From assembly GCA_022766605.1 (NCBI GenBank), contig JALEOH010000008.1, forward strand, positions 62,001-126,000: a stretch of DNA of 64,000 nucleotides, written 5' to 3'. Positions 9,589 to 18,273 of this stretch are shown here, in pieces (the first letter of the stretch is position 1; each line of letters starts with the position of its first letter). The DNA comes from Ezakiella sp. Its GTDB lineage: Bacteria; Bacillota; Clostridia; Tissierellales; Peptoniphilaceae. The translations under genes and the position numbers were made by a program. The notes beneath the pieces are model-generated. The model ran no database searches. It worked only from the letters and a program-made list of their open reading frames with translations, and was not told the DNA's origin.

Positions 9589-11341
9589 GATGCTCACCTG
9601 CCTTTTGATCATCGGTATACCAACTGGATTGCTCGTTATACATTTTTTGATAAAGCCCGCATGCTTGCATTAATTCATCATGGCTGCCCCTTTCTCTTAT
9701 AGCGCCATCTTCCAATACTATTATCTCATCTACCAACTTTGTTAAGACAAGCCTATGCGATATTATAAGAGCTCCACGACTTTTTAATATCTCCGCAATA
9801 TTTTCATACATATTTTCCTCATAGTCGGGATCCATGCTAGCAGTTGGCTCATCGAATATCAAGTATTTAGATGGAGAATTGATTGCCCTTGCAATTGCAA
9901 GTCTTTGGGCTTCGCCACCTGAAATTTCAATTCCATCATCATAAAGTTTGCCGATATTTGGATTATAATCATATTTTTCCAATCCAGATAGTTTTAGCAT
10001 CTCTTTATTGACCTCGATGCCGTGACCCATAGTGATGTTGTCAAATAAATTCATCTCATAATTCATAAAATCCTGATATACTATGCTAAGTCTTTTATAT
10101 AAGTCGATATTGTCTGCATAATATGGATCAATCCCAGAGACTACTACCTTGCCCGAGCTAGGCTTATATAGTCCTGCAATTAACTTTACTATTGTGGACT
10201 TTCCTGCACCGTTAGCTCCGACAATTGCCGTAGTCTTATTGGTATCGATAACAAGATCAAGTCCGCTAAATATCTCATTAGTAGAATTTGGATAGTTAAA
10301 ATACACATCTTTAAATATTATTCTATCATCCTCTACTGTATTATCGGTATTATCGAGATTGGTTTCACAATCTATCTCAAGTATTTTTTTAACAGCAAGC
10401 ACTGTCTTTGTAATATCGGTAAAATTCCAAGAAATAAATGCTATAGTTTCACCAAAGTCGATGCTCTGAGATCTAAGTGTAATTAGTGCGGAAAATATAC
10501 CATAGCTGATATTCCCGTGAACAAGCTCCCATACTGAAAATCCAAGCAAGAATATCACCCACAATACACTTGCAACAGATCCAAGCAAATTTGTTCGTTG
10601 TGCCTTAATCGTGGTTCCAAGTCTTTCATCAAATTGTTTTTTATTATATTTTTTATACTTGTCTTCGATATAATCGCTTGCACCAAAGATCTTTAGTTCA
10701 ACTAGTGAACTCTTGTTGCCAAGTATATTGTAGAGATTTTCCGCCTCTCTTTCAGTCGCACTTATATTGTTAAACATCTCATTCATGATTTTATTAGTAT
10801 AAAAAGATATAAATGAATCCAGTGCAATCAATATAAAATGAACCACTCCAAGTAACCAATATATACTAAATAAAACTATAGTAAGCCCTAGCATCTTTAT
10901 TATCACTTCTATAAATTCAAAACTAGAAGTAAAGCCCCTTACAATATCGCTCCAAGGCTTACTTCCCATCAGTTTAATATCATCTTGCATAGTTGGATCT
11001 GCAAGTTTATCCCATTTTGTGGTTCCGAGTTTGTCTATTAATTTAATCGATAATTTATTGGATATATTTTTTTCAAGGCTAATGCTCAAAAAATTATTGA
11101 TAAATGACTTCACTCCATCAAATGCAATTAATGACAATAATATAATTATATTTTTAATTGCAATCTCAAAACTAGCCACCCCACTTAAATATCCTGTTAT
11201 TGCCTCGATTGATTTTGCCGTCCATACAACTGTAAGTGGTGCAATTAAGCCCGATACTATCGAGCAAATAATATATAAAATAGCATTTAAAGCATCTAAA
11301 GAGAAGACTGTTTTAATGCTATAATAAATTGATTTTATCAT
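9581..11341 (-). CDS. ABC exporter half-transporter, first subunit
   Basis: 586-residue permease-ATPase fusion. The membrane part covers roughly residues 1-320. The nucleotide-binding domain has GANGAGKST, ISGGEAQRLAIARAI, YLIFDEPTASMD and ISHRLVLTKLVDEIIVL. Both partners appear to keep a canonical Walker B Glu, so neither site is obviously degenerate. The ATG at 11341 has AGGAG 6 nt upstream. The gene follows a 200-nt leader with a tiny open frame and hairpins, recalling drug-inducible ABC exporters controlled by ribosome-mediated attenuation (family precedent: B. subtilis bmrCD). The substrate is unknown; a peptide or drug role is inference. Confidence 0.87.
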   Translation of the reverse strand: MIKSIYYSIKTVFSLDALNAILYIICSIVSGLIAPLTVVWTAKSIEAITGYLSGVASFEIAIKNIIILLSLIAFDGVKSFINNFLSISLEKNISNKLSIKLIDKLGTTKWDKLADPTMQDDIKLMGSKPWSDIVRGFTSSFEFIEVIIKMLGLTIVLFSIYWLLGVVHFILIALDSFISFYTNKIMNEMFNNISATEREAENLYNILGNKSSLVELKIFGASDYIEDKYKKYNKKQFDERLGTTIKAQRTNLLGSVASVLWVIFLLGFSVWELVHGNISYGIFSALITLRSQSIDFGETIAFISWNFTDITKTVLAVKKILEIDCETNLDNTDNTVEDDRIIFKDVYFNYPNSTNEIFSGLDLVIDTNKTTAIVGANGAGKSTIVKLIAGLYKPSSGKVVVSGIDPYYADNIDLYKRLSIVYQDFMNYEMNLFDNITMGHGIEVNKEMLKLSGLEKYDYNPNIGKLYDDGIEISGGEAQRLAIARAINSPSKYLIFDEPTASMDPDYEENMYENIAEILKSRGALIISHRLVLTKLVDEIIVLEDGAIRERGSHDELMQACGLYQKMYNEQSSWYTDDQKAGEHRE

Positions 11342-11384
11342 CTCATTCTCCTATTCACATGTCAAATAAGCGGATAAATCCGCC

Positions 11385-11471
11385 CAAATTTTTTTAGTTG
11401 TCCAGATGATTTTGCTCAAGAGCCCATTTATACTCATTCACATGAGCTAAACTAGATTAGAGCCCTTGAGC
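11385..11471 (-). promoter_or_regulatory. structured 5' leader of the ABC exporter operon (candidate attenuator)
   Basis: On the minus-strand RNA, GCTCAAG (11465-11471) pairs with CTTGAGC (11414-11420). These enclose an inner hairpin CTCAT-GTGA-ATGAG with a GNRA-type loop. A further hairpin GCGGA/TCCGC lies closer to the exporter start. The 5' arm of the outer stem is made by the last codons of the leader ORF, so translation would compete with folding. This is inferred from sequence only. Confidence 0.45.
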
Positions 11472-11507
11472 TAGATTTCTATTTCTATTATTCTTATGTA
11501 ATATCAT
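11457..11507 (-). CDS. putative 16-residue leader peptide
   Basis: An ATG at 11507 with AGAGGTG four nt upstream opens a 16-codon frame, MILHKNNRNRNLAQGL, ending in TAA. It is rich in Asn, Arg and Lys. Its terminal codons (Leu-Ala-Gln-Gly-Leu) encode the 5' arm of a long hairpin in the leader of the ABC exporter operon. The promoter about 40 nt upstream would make this the first translated element of the transcript. No homologue is recognised. It may be a regulatory leader peptide rather than a functional product, or a chance frame. Confidence 0.4.
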   Translation of the reverse strand: MILHKNNRNRNLAQGL

Positions 11508-11543
11508 CTCGCACCTCTCTTCTTTTATTTTTCCAACACTTAT

Positions 11544-11572
11544 ATATTACAATAAAATTAAGACTTTGTCAA
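11544..11572 (-). promoter_or_regulatory. promoter of the ABC exporter operon
   Basis: TTGACA (11567-11572), 17-nt spacer and TAATAT (11544-11549) on the minus strand. The -35 hexamer is part of the 3' arm of the cobS terminator hairpin, so terminator and promoter overlap. Confidence 0.7.
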
Positions 11573-11590
11573 TCATATTTGACAAAGTCT
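11561..11590 (-). terminator. terminator of the cobalamin operon overlapping the cobS stop
   Basis: Perfect 12-bp inverted repeat AGACTTTGTCAA / TTGACAAAGTCT with a 6-nt loop, followed by TAATTTT on the minus strand. The cobS stop codon lies in the loop region, and the 3' arm supplies the next promoter's -35 box. Confidence 0.75.
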
Positions 11591-12340
11591 TAAGATAAAT
11601 AATATTGATAAATACACGCTTTCCCCGATTTCGACGCTCGCCCCATAAACATCTCCCGTAAGTCCACCTAATTTTTTATCAATCGAATGATAAAACAATA
11701 ATAAAAAAATTATTGTAATAAGACTTGCCGCTAAGTTTATGACCATATTCTTTGTTATAATTAATGCAATTATAAATGAAAAAACGCCAACAATAGCGGT
11801 ATAGATATTATGAACTCTTGAAACAGACGATTTAAAAAAAGCTGCAAACCCATTTTTTTTTGCTGTGTCATAATTGATTATAGCATATGATGCCATTAGC
11901 CTTGGAATAATTAGCGACATTAAAAAATTGCAATTATAATTTATGAGTCCAAGTAACAATATATATTTTGAAAGCAATTGCATTACAATTGAAATTACCC
12001 CAAAAGCCCCTATATGAGAATCGCTCATTATTTCGAGAGTCCGATTGCGATCACTATTAGATGAAAGTGCATCTACTAAATCACTTAGTCCATCCATATG
12101 AAGTCCACCAGTTAAAATTAGCCAAGTAAATAATATTATAAGCGCATTTAACTCACCAATTAACGGAGTTTTTTTTAGCAATAAAATAATTATATATAAA
12201 AGCGTCCCCATCACTAAGCCGACTACTGGAAAAAGCGGGATTGCTATTGAAATATTTTCTTTGTTCCAATTGACTTTTTTTGCAATGGGAAGTCTTGTTA
12301 AAAATCCAAATGCGATAATCAGCCCATATATCAATTTCAT
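11573..12340 (-). CDS. cobS: adenosylcobinamide-GDP ribazoletransferase (cobalamin synthase)
   Basis: Integral membrane enzyme that joins adenosylcobinamide-GDP to alpha-ribazole(-phosphate), the last assembly step of the nucleotide loop. The product has several hydrophobic segments, the N-terminal block FGFLTRLPI and the family signature GGLHMDGLSDLVDALSS (acidic metal-binding residues) near residues 80-95, plus GGLTGDVYGAS near the C-terminus. I use the ATG at 12340, preceded by GAGG and overlapping the cobU stop as ATGA, instead of a start 18 nt upstream. It is the last gene of the cobalamin locus. Confidence 0.93.
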   Translation of the reverse strand: MKLIYGLIIAFGFLTRLPIAKKVNWNKENISIAIPLFPVVGLVMGTLLYIIILLLKKTPLIGELNALIILFTWLILTGGLHMDGLSDLVDALSSNSDRNRTLEIMSDSHIGAFGVISIVMQLLSKYILLLGLINYNCNFLMSLIIPRLMASYAIINYDTAKKNGFAAFFKSSVSRVHNIYTAIVGVFSFIIALIITKNMVINLAASLITIIFLLLFYHSIDKKLGGLTGDVYGASVEIGESVYLSILFILRLCQI

Positions 12341-12870
12341 TTTAAAACTACCTCGCAACCCATCACTATTAAGACCGCCTTATCAGCAAGTTCAGTAATC
12401 TTTCTATTGACTCTGCCTGCTATGTCTCGATAATATCTCGAGATTTTATTTTCAGGTACTATGCCACTTCCTAGCTCGTTAGTTACTATTACTAGATTCT
12501 TATCCTCTTTTTTAATGGCATAGATGAGCGATGTCAATTCATTCATCGCCCTTTTTTCTGTCATCTTAGCTAGCTCATCATTGATTTCAGTATTGCCGCA
12601 TATTTCAAACATTATATTGCTTATTAAGAGAGTTACACAATCGAGCAAATAATTCTTCTCATCTCCCACTGCATTTATAATATTTTTATAGCCTTCATAC
12701 GTTCTCCAAGAAGGATTACGCCTCTCTCTATGCAGGCGAACCCTCTCTTTCATTTCATCATCAGTTATAATAGAGGTCGCAATATAACATACGTCGCTAG
12801 TGTCTTTATAGATTGCCTCAGCATAGTCGCTCTTGCCGCATCTAGCACCACCTGTTACAACTGTTATCAT
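12337..12870 (-). CDS. cobU: adenosylcobinamide kinase / adenosylcobinamide-phosphate guanylyltransferase
   Basis: Bifunctional enzyme that phosphorylates adenosylcobinamide and then transfers GMP, activating it for CobS. The 177-residue protein starts MITVVTGGARCGKSDYAE (P-loop at 7-14) and contains RLHRERRNPSWRTYEG, whose His is the guanylylated residue of the family. LVTNELGSGIVPEN is also typical. It overlaps cobS by 4 nt and follows cobT by 2 nt, a tight translational arrangement. Confidence 0.95.
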   Translation of the reverse strand: MITVVTGGARCGKSDYAEAIYKDTSDVCYIATSIITDDEMKERVRLHRERRNPSWRTYEGYKNIINAVGDEKNYLLDCVTLLISNIMFEICGNTEINDELAKMTEKRAMNELTSLIYAIKKEDKNLVIVTNELGSGIVPENKISRYYRDIAGRVNRKITELADKAVLIVMGCEVVLK

Positions 12871-12872
12871 AT

Positions 12873-13931
12873 TTAGTCATCCTCTCTGATATTAAATAAT
12901 TCATCTCTAATATTTATCTCATTCCATCGACCCATATGCTTTAACAAAAATATTGCAGTATCTAGCATATCTACCATCAATAGAGCCCCTGTTCCTTCGC
13001 CAAGCCTCATGTCCATATTAAGATGTGCCTTTAATCCAAGATAGTCTAGTAGCTTTTTCATTTGTCTTTCTCCACTTAGATGAGATGCTATTAAATAGTC
13101 CTTGACATTTTCATTTAAATGAGCAGCGAGAACTGCTGCAACTGCGGCGATGAAGCCGTCAATTATAACTGGGCGAGATTTATAAGCAGCCCCTAAAAAT
13201 ACTCCAACCATGCCAGCTATTTCATATCCGCCAATAATTGCGAGTATTTCAAGAGGCGTTTTATTATATAAATCATATTTTTTTATCGCATCGTCGATGA
13301 CTCTGGTCTTTTTAATCATTCCCTCATCATCAAGCCCTGCACCTCGTCCTACTACATCTTTTCCATCTTCATGAAATAGTGCTGCCATTATTGCGCTTGA
13401 GGTAGTTGTATTTGCAATTCCAAGCTCGCCAACTATATATAGATCATAATCACTCTCCAGCACCAAGTCCACTCCAACCATGACCGCATCTATGCAAGTA
13501 TCGTAATCCATCGCAGGCTCTTTTGCAAAATTCTTAGTTTCGCTTCCGAAGCGATGCTTGATAACCCTTGCGTCATTTATCTCATGCCTCGTGCCCATGT
13601 CGACCAATTTCACATCCACATCGCTTTTTAAGCACATTGATGCAGATGCCGTCTTGGTTCTTACCATGGAATTTATTAAAGAGCTCGTTAGTTCACTATA
13701 GCCCGAGCTTACCCCTTCTTCAAATATGCCATTGTCGCCTGCCATGACAATAAGTACGCGGTTGTCGATAGTTGGAATGTCCCTGTCTTCGATATTGCCG
13801 ATTTTTATAGTCAAGTTCTCAAGATCTCCAAGGCTTCCTATTGGATGAGCGATATCATCCCATACTGCACGAGTTTTGTTTGATTTTACAACTGGCTTAA
13901 TACCTGAGATTATTTCATCAAGTCTATTCAT
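12873..13931 (-). CDS. cobT: nicotinate-nucleotide:benzimidazole phosphoribosyltransferase
   Basis: Makes the alpha-ribazole phosphate lower ligand from a benzimidazole-type base and nicotinate mononucleotide. Length (352) and sequence match CobT. Visible blocks are VMAGDNGIFEEGVSSGYSEL, GELGIANTTTSSA, VGRGAGLDDEG, IIGGYEIAGMVG and the C-terminal RLGEGTGALLM, which contains the catalytic Glu. No benzimidazole synthesis genes (bza/bluB) lie in the window, so the lower base may be made elsewhere or scavenged. ATG at 13931 with AGGAG upstream. Confidence 0.95.
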   Translation of the reverse strand: MNRLDEIISGIKPVVKSNKTRAVWDDIAHPIGSLGDLENLTIKIGNIEDRDIPTIDNRVLIVMAGDNGIFEEGVSSGYSELTSSLINSMVRTKTASASMCLKSDVDVKLVDMGTRHEINDARVIKHRFGSETKNFAKEPAMDYDTCIDAVMVGVDLVLESDYDLYIVGELGIANTTTSSAIMAALFHEDGKDVVGRGAGLDDEGMIKKTRVIDDAIKKYDLYNKTPLEILAIIGGYEIAGMVGVFLGAAYKSRPVIIDGFIAAVAAVLAAHLNENVKDYLIASHLSGERQMKKLLDYLGLKAHLNMDMRLGEGTGALLMVDMLDTAIFLLKHMGRWNEINIRDELFNIREDD

Positions 13932-13932
13932 T

Positions 13933-14676
13933 TTACATCTCCTTATTTAATATTATATTTGTTATCTCATATAGGCTCTTAGTGCCTATTTCATTATCCC
14001 TCATTATCACTATTGGTCTTACATTAGCGTCAAGTGCCGACTTTATCTTTTCTTCAAATCCACTGCCCTCTCCACTATCTTTAGTTATCATATAGTCTAT
14101 ATTATAATCTTCATATATCGCCTTGTTAAAATCATAACTAAATGGCCCCATGACTGCAATTATATCTTTCATCTCCACGCCATTGTCGCTTAGCTCTCCA
14201 ATTGACTTAGATGATGGAAGCACGCGAAATATAAATCGATTGCTTCCACGAACTTTTAAAAAATCTGTCGCATTTTTGGAGCCGGTAGTAAAAAGAAAGT
14301 TTCCCTTTAGCTTTGCAATTAAATTAATCGCCTCCTCGATATTGGCAACATTTAATATACTTGGATCGGTTATATTATGCCCAGGCCTAACATATCTAAT
14401 AAGTCTTGTATTGGTTCTATCTGCCATTATTCTCAAGCTCTCTGATATTCTAGTTGCGAATGGATGAGTTAAGTCTATTATAAGTTCGATATCATGCTCT
14501 TTTATAAACCGCGGAATATCTTCTCTTAAAACTGGACCAACCAAAACATTGGCGTCCTTTGGAAGAAGCTCCTTTGCTTCAGGAGTGGTGACCGTTATTA
14601 GTATATTCTCATATAAATTATTTAAACTCTCTAATAGCTCGCGCACCTCATGTGTGCCGCCTGCAATCCATATCAT
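13933..14676 (-). CDS. cbiJ: cobalt-precorrin-6A reductase
   Basis: NAD(P)H-dependent reductase (CobK/CbiJ family) of the corrin ring pathway. The 247-residue protein starts MIWIAGGTHEVRELLESL (the family usually has GGT.E) and contains DLTHPFATRISESL, the characteristic THP block, followed by RYVRPG. Near the C-terminus ITKDSGEGSGFEEKI matches the family TK.SG..G...K pattern. Its ATG overlaps the cbiH stop (ATGA). Confidence 0.92.
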   Translation of the reverse strand: MIWIAGGTHEVRELLESLNNLYENILITVTTPEAKELLPKDANVLVGPVLREDIPRFIKEHDIELIIDLTHPFATRISESLRIMADRTNTRLIRYVRPGHNITDPSILNVANIEEAINLIAKLKGNFLFTTGSKNATDFLKVRGSNRFIFRVLPSSKSIGELSDNGVEMKDIIAVMGPFSYDFNKAIYEDYNIDYMITKDSGEGSGFEEKIKSALDANVRPIVIMRDNEIGTKSLYEITNIILNKEM

Positions 14677-15392
14677 TTATTTTCATATCCTCTTGGAGTG
14701 ATCATGATATCATTTTTAATATAGCTCTTACTGTTGCCAACTATAACAATAGTCATCATATCTATCTTTTCATAATCGATTGAGTCTATAGTCGTAAGAG
14801 TGATTTTTGTATCATCCCTGCCAGAATTTTTCACTATGCCAACAGGAGTATTGTCATCTCTATATTTTCTTATAATAGAAATCGCCTCTTCAAGATGATG
14901 GACTCTACTTTTGGAGCGAGGATTATATAGCGATATTACAAAATCCCCTTCCGAAGCTAGGCGAACTCTATTCATTATTAAATCATATGGAGTTAGTAGA
15001 TCTGAGAGCGATATAGTTGCAACGTCGTGCATTATAGGCGCACCAAGTTCACTTGCCGCACTATATTGTGCGCTTACTCCAGGAATTACTTTATATTCTG
15101 TGCCTTCATCCATCAGCTCTAATATGGGCCCTGCCATACCATATTGACCAGCATCGCCAGTTGAAATGACCGAGACTATATTTCCAGCTTTTTCTAATTC
15201 GAGAGCCTTTTTGCATCTTTCAATCTCTCCTGTCATTCCCGTTGAAAAAGTCTCCTTATCTTTTATATATTCACTTACATAGCTAAGATATGGCTTATAT
15301 CCCACTATGATATCCGATGCTCTAAGTGCTTCAATCGCCTCAAGAGTCATCCTCTTCGTGCCACCTGGGCCTATTCCAATTATATATATCAT
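14673..15392 (-). CDS. cbiH: cobalt-precorrin-3B C17-methyltransferase
   Basis: SAM-dependent tetrapyrrole methylase that methylates C17 and drives ring contraction. The start segment IYIIGIGPGGTKRMTLEA, then GYKPYLSYV, VISTGDAGQYGMAGPILEL and IPGVSAQYSAASELGAPIMHD are classical CobJ/CbiH blocks. I prefer the ATG at 15392 (GAGG five nt upstream); a GTG two codons earlier overlaps that ribosome binding site. It lies between cbiG and cbiJ. Confidence 0.94.
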   Translation of the reverse strand: MIYIIGIGPGGTKRMTLEAIEALRASDIIVGYKPYLSYVSEYIKDKETFSTGMTGEIERCKKALELEKAGNIVSVISTGDAGQYGMAGPILELMDEGTEYKVIPGVSAQYSAASELGAPIMHDVATISLSDLLTPYDLIMNRVRLASEGDFVISLYNPRSKSRVHHLEEAISIIRKYRDDNTPVGIVKNSGRDDTKITLTTIDSIDYEKIDMMTIVIVGNSKSYIKNDIMITPRGYENK

Positions 15393-15405
15393 TTTCACCT
15401 CATAT

Positions 15406-16365
15406 TTATTTTATCTTTGAAATCGATATTGTAATTCCATCTTTGATATATTTATCGACCAATAATTCATCTGCAAAGATTAGTGCTGCTCTTGAGCTAA
15501 CAGCATCAACCCCAACCGTCTCGCATACAAAATCCGATTTTTTAAAATCGCCCTCGACTTTTAACAGCTCCTCTTTGCTATAAGTTTTAAACTCTCGATT
15601 AAAAAAATTTGCAAGCTCAATTAAGCCAAGCTCGTCTTTTTTTATATCGATTGAATTAAATGATCTAATCGACTTTAAAGATAAATTATTTAATTCAAAA
15701 ACCTCTTTAAGTGCAATATATAGCTCCTCAAAGCTCTTGCCGCGCTTACAACCAATTCCTACGATTAGATTAATCGGCCTTAAATAAACGGTAGGAATAT
15801 CTAGGTCAAAACTTTTACTGCTAATTATAAGTGCAGCCTCAGCATCTTTATAGTCTTCGACCTTGTTATAATATTCATATTCGCAATTTAGCTCCGAATA
15901 AAAATATAATTTCCTACCCTCTACTATGCGTGCCATTACAGCTGCAACCTGCTTTAGGTCGTCTATTATTAAATTATTTTCCATAGCAAATAAATCAATC
16001 GCCTTTAGCTCAAGAACATCGCTTGCCGTTGTAATTACAGCTGTCGATTTTAATTTTTTTGCAATTGCCCTAGCTAGCTCGTTGGCTCCTCCAATATGCC
16101 CCGACAATAGACTTATTGTAAACTTGCCCGCTTCATCGATTACAATAACAGCTGGATCAGTATCTTTCGATTTTATATATTTTGCAATATATCTTACTGC
16201 AATTCCAGTTGCGCTTATAAATACAAGTGCATCATAATCTCTAAATAGCATTGGCATAATTGGCAATATCTTTTTATCTTTATTAAAAAAAAGCTCAGCC
16301 TTTAATCCAATTTTCTTAGCAAGCTTATATCCACCATCGGTAAAGGCAAGCATTGCTATTTTCAT
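15406..16365 (-). CDS. cbiG: cobalt-precorrin-5A hydrolase
   Basis: CbiG opens the delta-lactone of cobalt-precorrin-5A and releases acetaldehyde in the anaerobic pathway. The 319-residue protein shows the N-terminal domain with FISATGIAVRYIAKYIKSKDTDPAV followed in order by SLLSGHIGGANELA, an ITTASD block and a C-terminal LIVGIGCKRGKSFEELYIAL domain ending in the usual VSSRAALIFADE-type segment. Its ATG overlaps the cbiF stop (ATGA). Presence of CbiG and CbiK and absence of CobG/CobN in the locus mark the anaerobic route. Confidence 0.93.
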   Translation of the reverse strand: MKIAMLAFTDGGYKLAKKIGLKAELFFNKDKKILPIMPMLFRDYDALVFISATGIAVRYIAKYIKSKDTDPAVIVIDEAGKFTISLLSGHIGGANELARAIAKKLKSTAVITTASDVLELKAIDLFAMENNLIIDDLKQVAAVMARIVEGRKLYFYSELNCEYEYYNKVEDYKDAEAALIISSKSFDLDIPTVYLRPINLIVGIGCKRGKSFEELYIALKEVFELNNLSLKSIRSFNSIDIKKDELGLIELANFFNREFKTYSKEELLKVEGDFKKSDFVCETVGVDAVSSRAALIFADELLVDKYIKDGITISISKIK

Positions 16366-17132
16366 CTATCTTCCTCAACGCTCTTTCTATACATGGTTGT
16401 AAAATTCTTATCATAAAGCTTTGAGAGCGAAAAATTACTTCCATGTAGATCTAAAAAATCTCCCACCAATATTTGCGCTTGTCGTCCAATATTATTCTCT
16501 TTAGCAAGACTTGCAATATTTTTAAGCGTGCCCCTTATTATCTTTTCATCCTCCCAACTTGCTCGATATACAATCACAGCTGGAGTATCGATGCTATATC
16601 CTTCTAAAAGCTCCTCTACTACTTCATCAATTTTTTGAACGGATAAAAATATCGCCATGCTCGCCCTATGTTTTGCAAGGCTTGCCAAATTTTCTTTTTC
16701 TGGAACATCCGTCCTTCCTTTAATTCTAGTTAATATAATGGTCTGGCTGATATCGGGCAAAGTCATCTCGGCTTTTACTGCTGCATTAGCTGCCACAAAC
16801 GAACTCACTCCCGGCACCACCTCATAGTAAATATCATTTCTATCGAGCTCTCTCATCTGCTCTCCAATTGCACCATATATACTCGGGTCGCCAGTATGAA
16901 GACGGACTATCAACTTATCTTTTTTTTCATTTTCAATCATAATATCCAAGACTTCATCTAAATTCATCTTAGCAGAATTATATATCTCGACTCCTTCCTT
17001 ACAATATTCTAATTGTAAAGGATCCACAAGACTTCCTGCATAAATTACTATATCTGCTTTTTCTAAAAGCTCACGTCCTCTTACAGTTATTAGATCAGCA
17101 GCCCCTGGGCCTGCTCCAATAAAATAAATCAT
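16362..17132 (-). CDS. cbiF: cobalt-precorrin-4 C11-methyltransferase
   Basis: SAM-dependent methylase acting at C11 of cobalt-precorrin-4. The 256-residue product has MIYFIGAGPGAADLITVRG, then YAGSLVDPLQLEYC, LHTGDPSIYGAIGEQ and VPGVSSFVAANAAVKAE, all typical of CobM/CbiF. It overlaps cbiG and cbiT by ATGA junctions, implying translational coupling. Confidence 0.94.
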   Translation of the reverse strand: MIYFIGAGPGAADLITVRGRELLEKADIVIYAGSLVDPLQLEYCKEGVEIYNSAKMNLDEVLDIMIENEKKDKLIVRLHTGDPSIYGAIGEQMRELDRNDIYYEVVPGVSSFVAANAAVKAEMTLPDISQTIILTRIKGRTDVPEKENLASLAKHRASMAIFLSVQKIDEVVEELLEGYSIDTPAVIVYRASWEDEKIIRGTLKNIASLAKENNIGRQAQILVGDFLDLHGSNFSLSKLYDKNFTTMYRKSVEEDR

Positions 17133-17674
17133 TTCACACCTCTTATTATAAATATCGGATTATTGCCAATAAGCATGCCAAGCTTTTCTCCAGCATTAGA
17201 TGTTTGAACCATTGTTATCTCTACATCTTTAAAATATTTTTTTGTAAGCCTCTCTGCAATGCCAAGATTTTTTATCAATATAAAACTCATTACAACTACC
17301 CCGCCATCACAAAGCATATCGTGGCTTTTAATTATAATCTCCTCGAGTTTCCCCTTCGAGCCTCCAATAAATATGCGATCATATTCTTTATCTGGTAGAT
17401 CCTCGGGCGCCCTTCCATGAATTATATCTATCTCTACATCATGCCTATTGGCATTTTCTCTTATTAGCTTAACTCCATCGATATTGGTCTCAATTGCAGT
17501 TACATTTGCTCCGCGCCTTGCCATCTCGACACTAACGGCACCAGTCCCTGCACCTATATCAAGAGCTCGTACCCCCTCAACTATGTCAAGAGCATCCATC
17601 AAATAGATTCTAACATCCCTCTTGGTCATGGGGACATCTCCCCTTATAAATTGATCGTCTTTTAATACTCGCAT
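17129..17674 (-). CDS. cbiT: cobalt-precorrin-6B C15-methyltransferase (decarboxylating)
   Basis: Class I Rossmann methyltransferase that methylates C15 and decarboxylates the C12 acetate; equivalent to the C-terminal half of CobL. The 181-residue product starts with DDQFIRGDVPMTKRDVR, the conserved CbiT opening, followed by LDIGAGTGAVSVEMAR (motif I) and RIFIGGSKGKLEEI. It overlaps the separate cbiE gene by 13 nt, so the CobL functions are split here. Confidence 0.94.
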   Translation of the reverse strand: MRVLKDDQFIRGDVPMTKRDVRIYLMDALDIVEGVRALDIGAGTGAVSVEMARRGANVTAIETNIDGVKLIRENANRHDVEIDIIHGRAPEDLPDKEYDRIFIGGSKGKLEEIIIKSHDMLCDGGVVVMSFILIKNLGIAERLTKKYFKDVEITMVQTSNAGEKLGMLIGNNPIFIIRGVK

Positions 17675-18240
17675 CTTATATAAACCACCGCAAGTGGGCT
17701 CCTTTCTTCGATATTGTCGCCTATTTTATAATATTTAATGCACTCATCTTTATAGCTAAGACTAAATCCAACTATGATATCTCCTCTCATGCCATTTTCG
17801 TAAAGTCTCTTTGAAATCATAGCAGGAGAATTTAGACTATCTGTTAGTATATATGAATTGGATTTGATTTTAGAATAATCGAGTTCTCTACCATGAGCGC
17901 TTAGAAGATTGGCATTTGATAAAGGCTCTTTAATAATACTTGCTAATAATTGAACTGAAGAAATTCCAGTATATACTCTTCCTAGTGCCCCTTCTCTTTT
18001 TAGATAATCGCTTATTCCAAAAAACATCGGGTCGCCACTTGCAAGAAGTAATATATCATCCTTGTTAAAATAATCTTTGAGCTCTCCATAGCTCACCTCA
18101 ACAATATCATCTCTTAAGCTTGCTAGACTCTCCTTAACTCTTCTAAATGCAAGCACAGTCTTATATTCTTTAATTGCATTATAGACCTCAAGCGTCAAAT
18201 ATTTAATATCGCCCGGCCCAACTCCAGCTACATCAATCAT
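17662..18240 (-). CDS. cbiE: cobalt-precorrin-7 C5-methyltransferase
   Basis: Tetrapyrrole methylase acting at C5; equivalent to the N-terminal half of CobL. Features are IDVAGVGPGDIKYLTLEV, LASGDPMFFGISDYL and a C-terminal ERSPLAVVYIR segment. At 192 residues it is typical for CbiE. AAAGGAG lies 5 nt before the ATG. This is the first cob gene after the restriction-modification cassette; only 33 nt separate it from the cassette and I see no terminator or clear promoter there, so it probably depends on readthrough. Confidence 0.92.
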   Translation of the reverse strand: MIDVAGVGPGDIKYLTLEVYNAIKEYKTVLAFRRVKESLASLRDDIVEVSYGELKDYFNKDDILLLASGDPMFFGISDYLKREGALGRVYTGISSVQLLASIIKEPLSNANLLSAHGRELDYSKIKSNSYILTDSLNSPAMISKRLYENGMRGDIIVGFSLSYKDECIKYYKIGDNIEERSPLAVVYIRCEY

Positions 18241-18273
18241 GATAACTCCTTTATTAATCCATATGATAGAATA

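Noticed and set aside
11341-11540. T-box or metabolite riboswitch before the ABC exporter
   Set aside because: No T-box TGG-type conserved loop or known riboswitch core could be recognised; a leader peptide with competing hairpins fits better.
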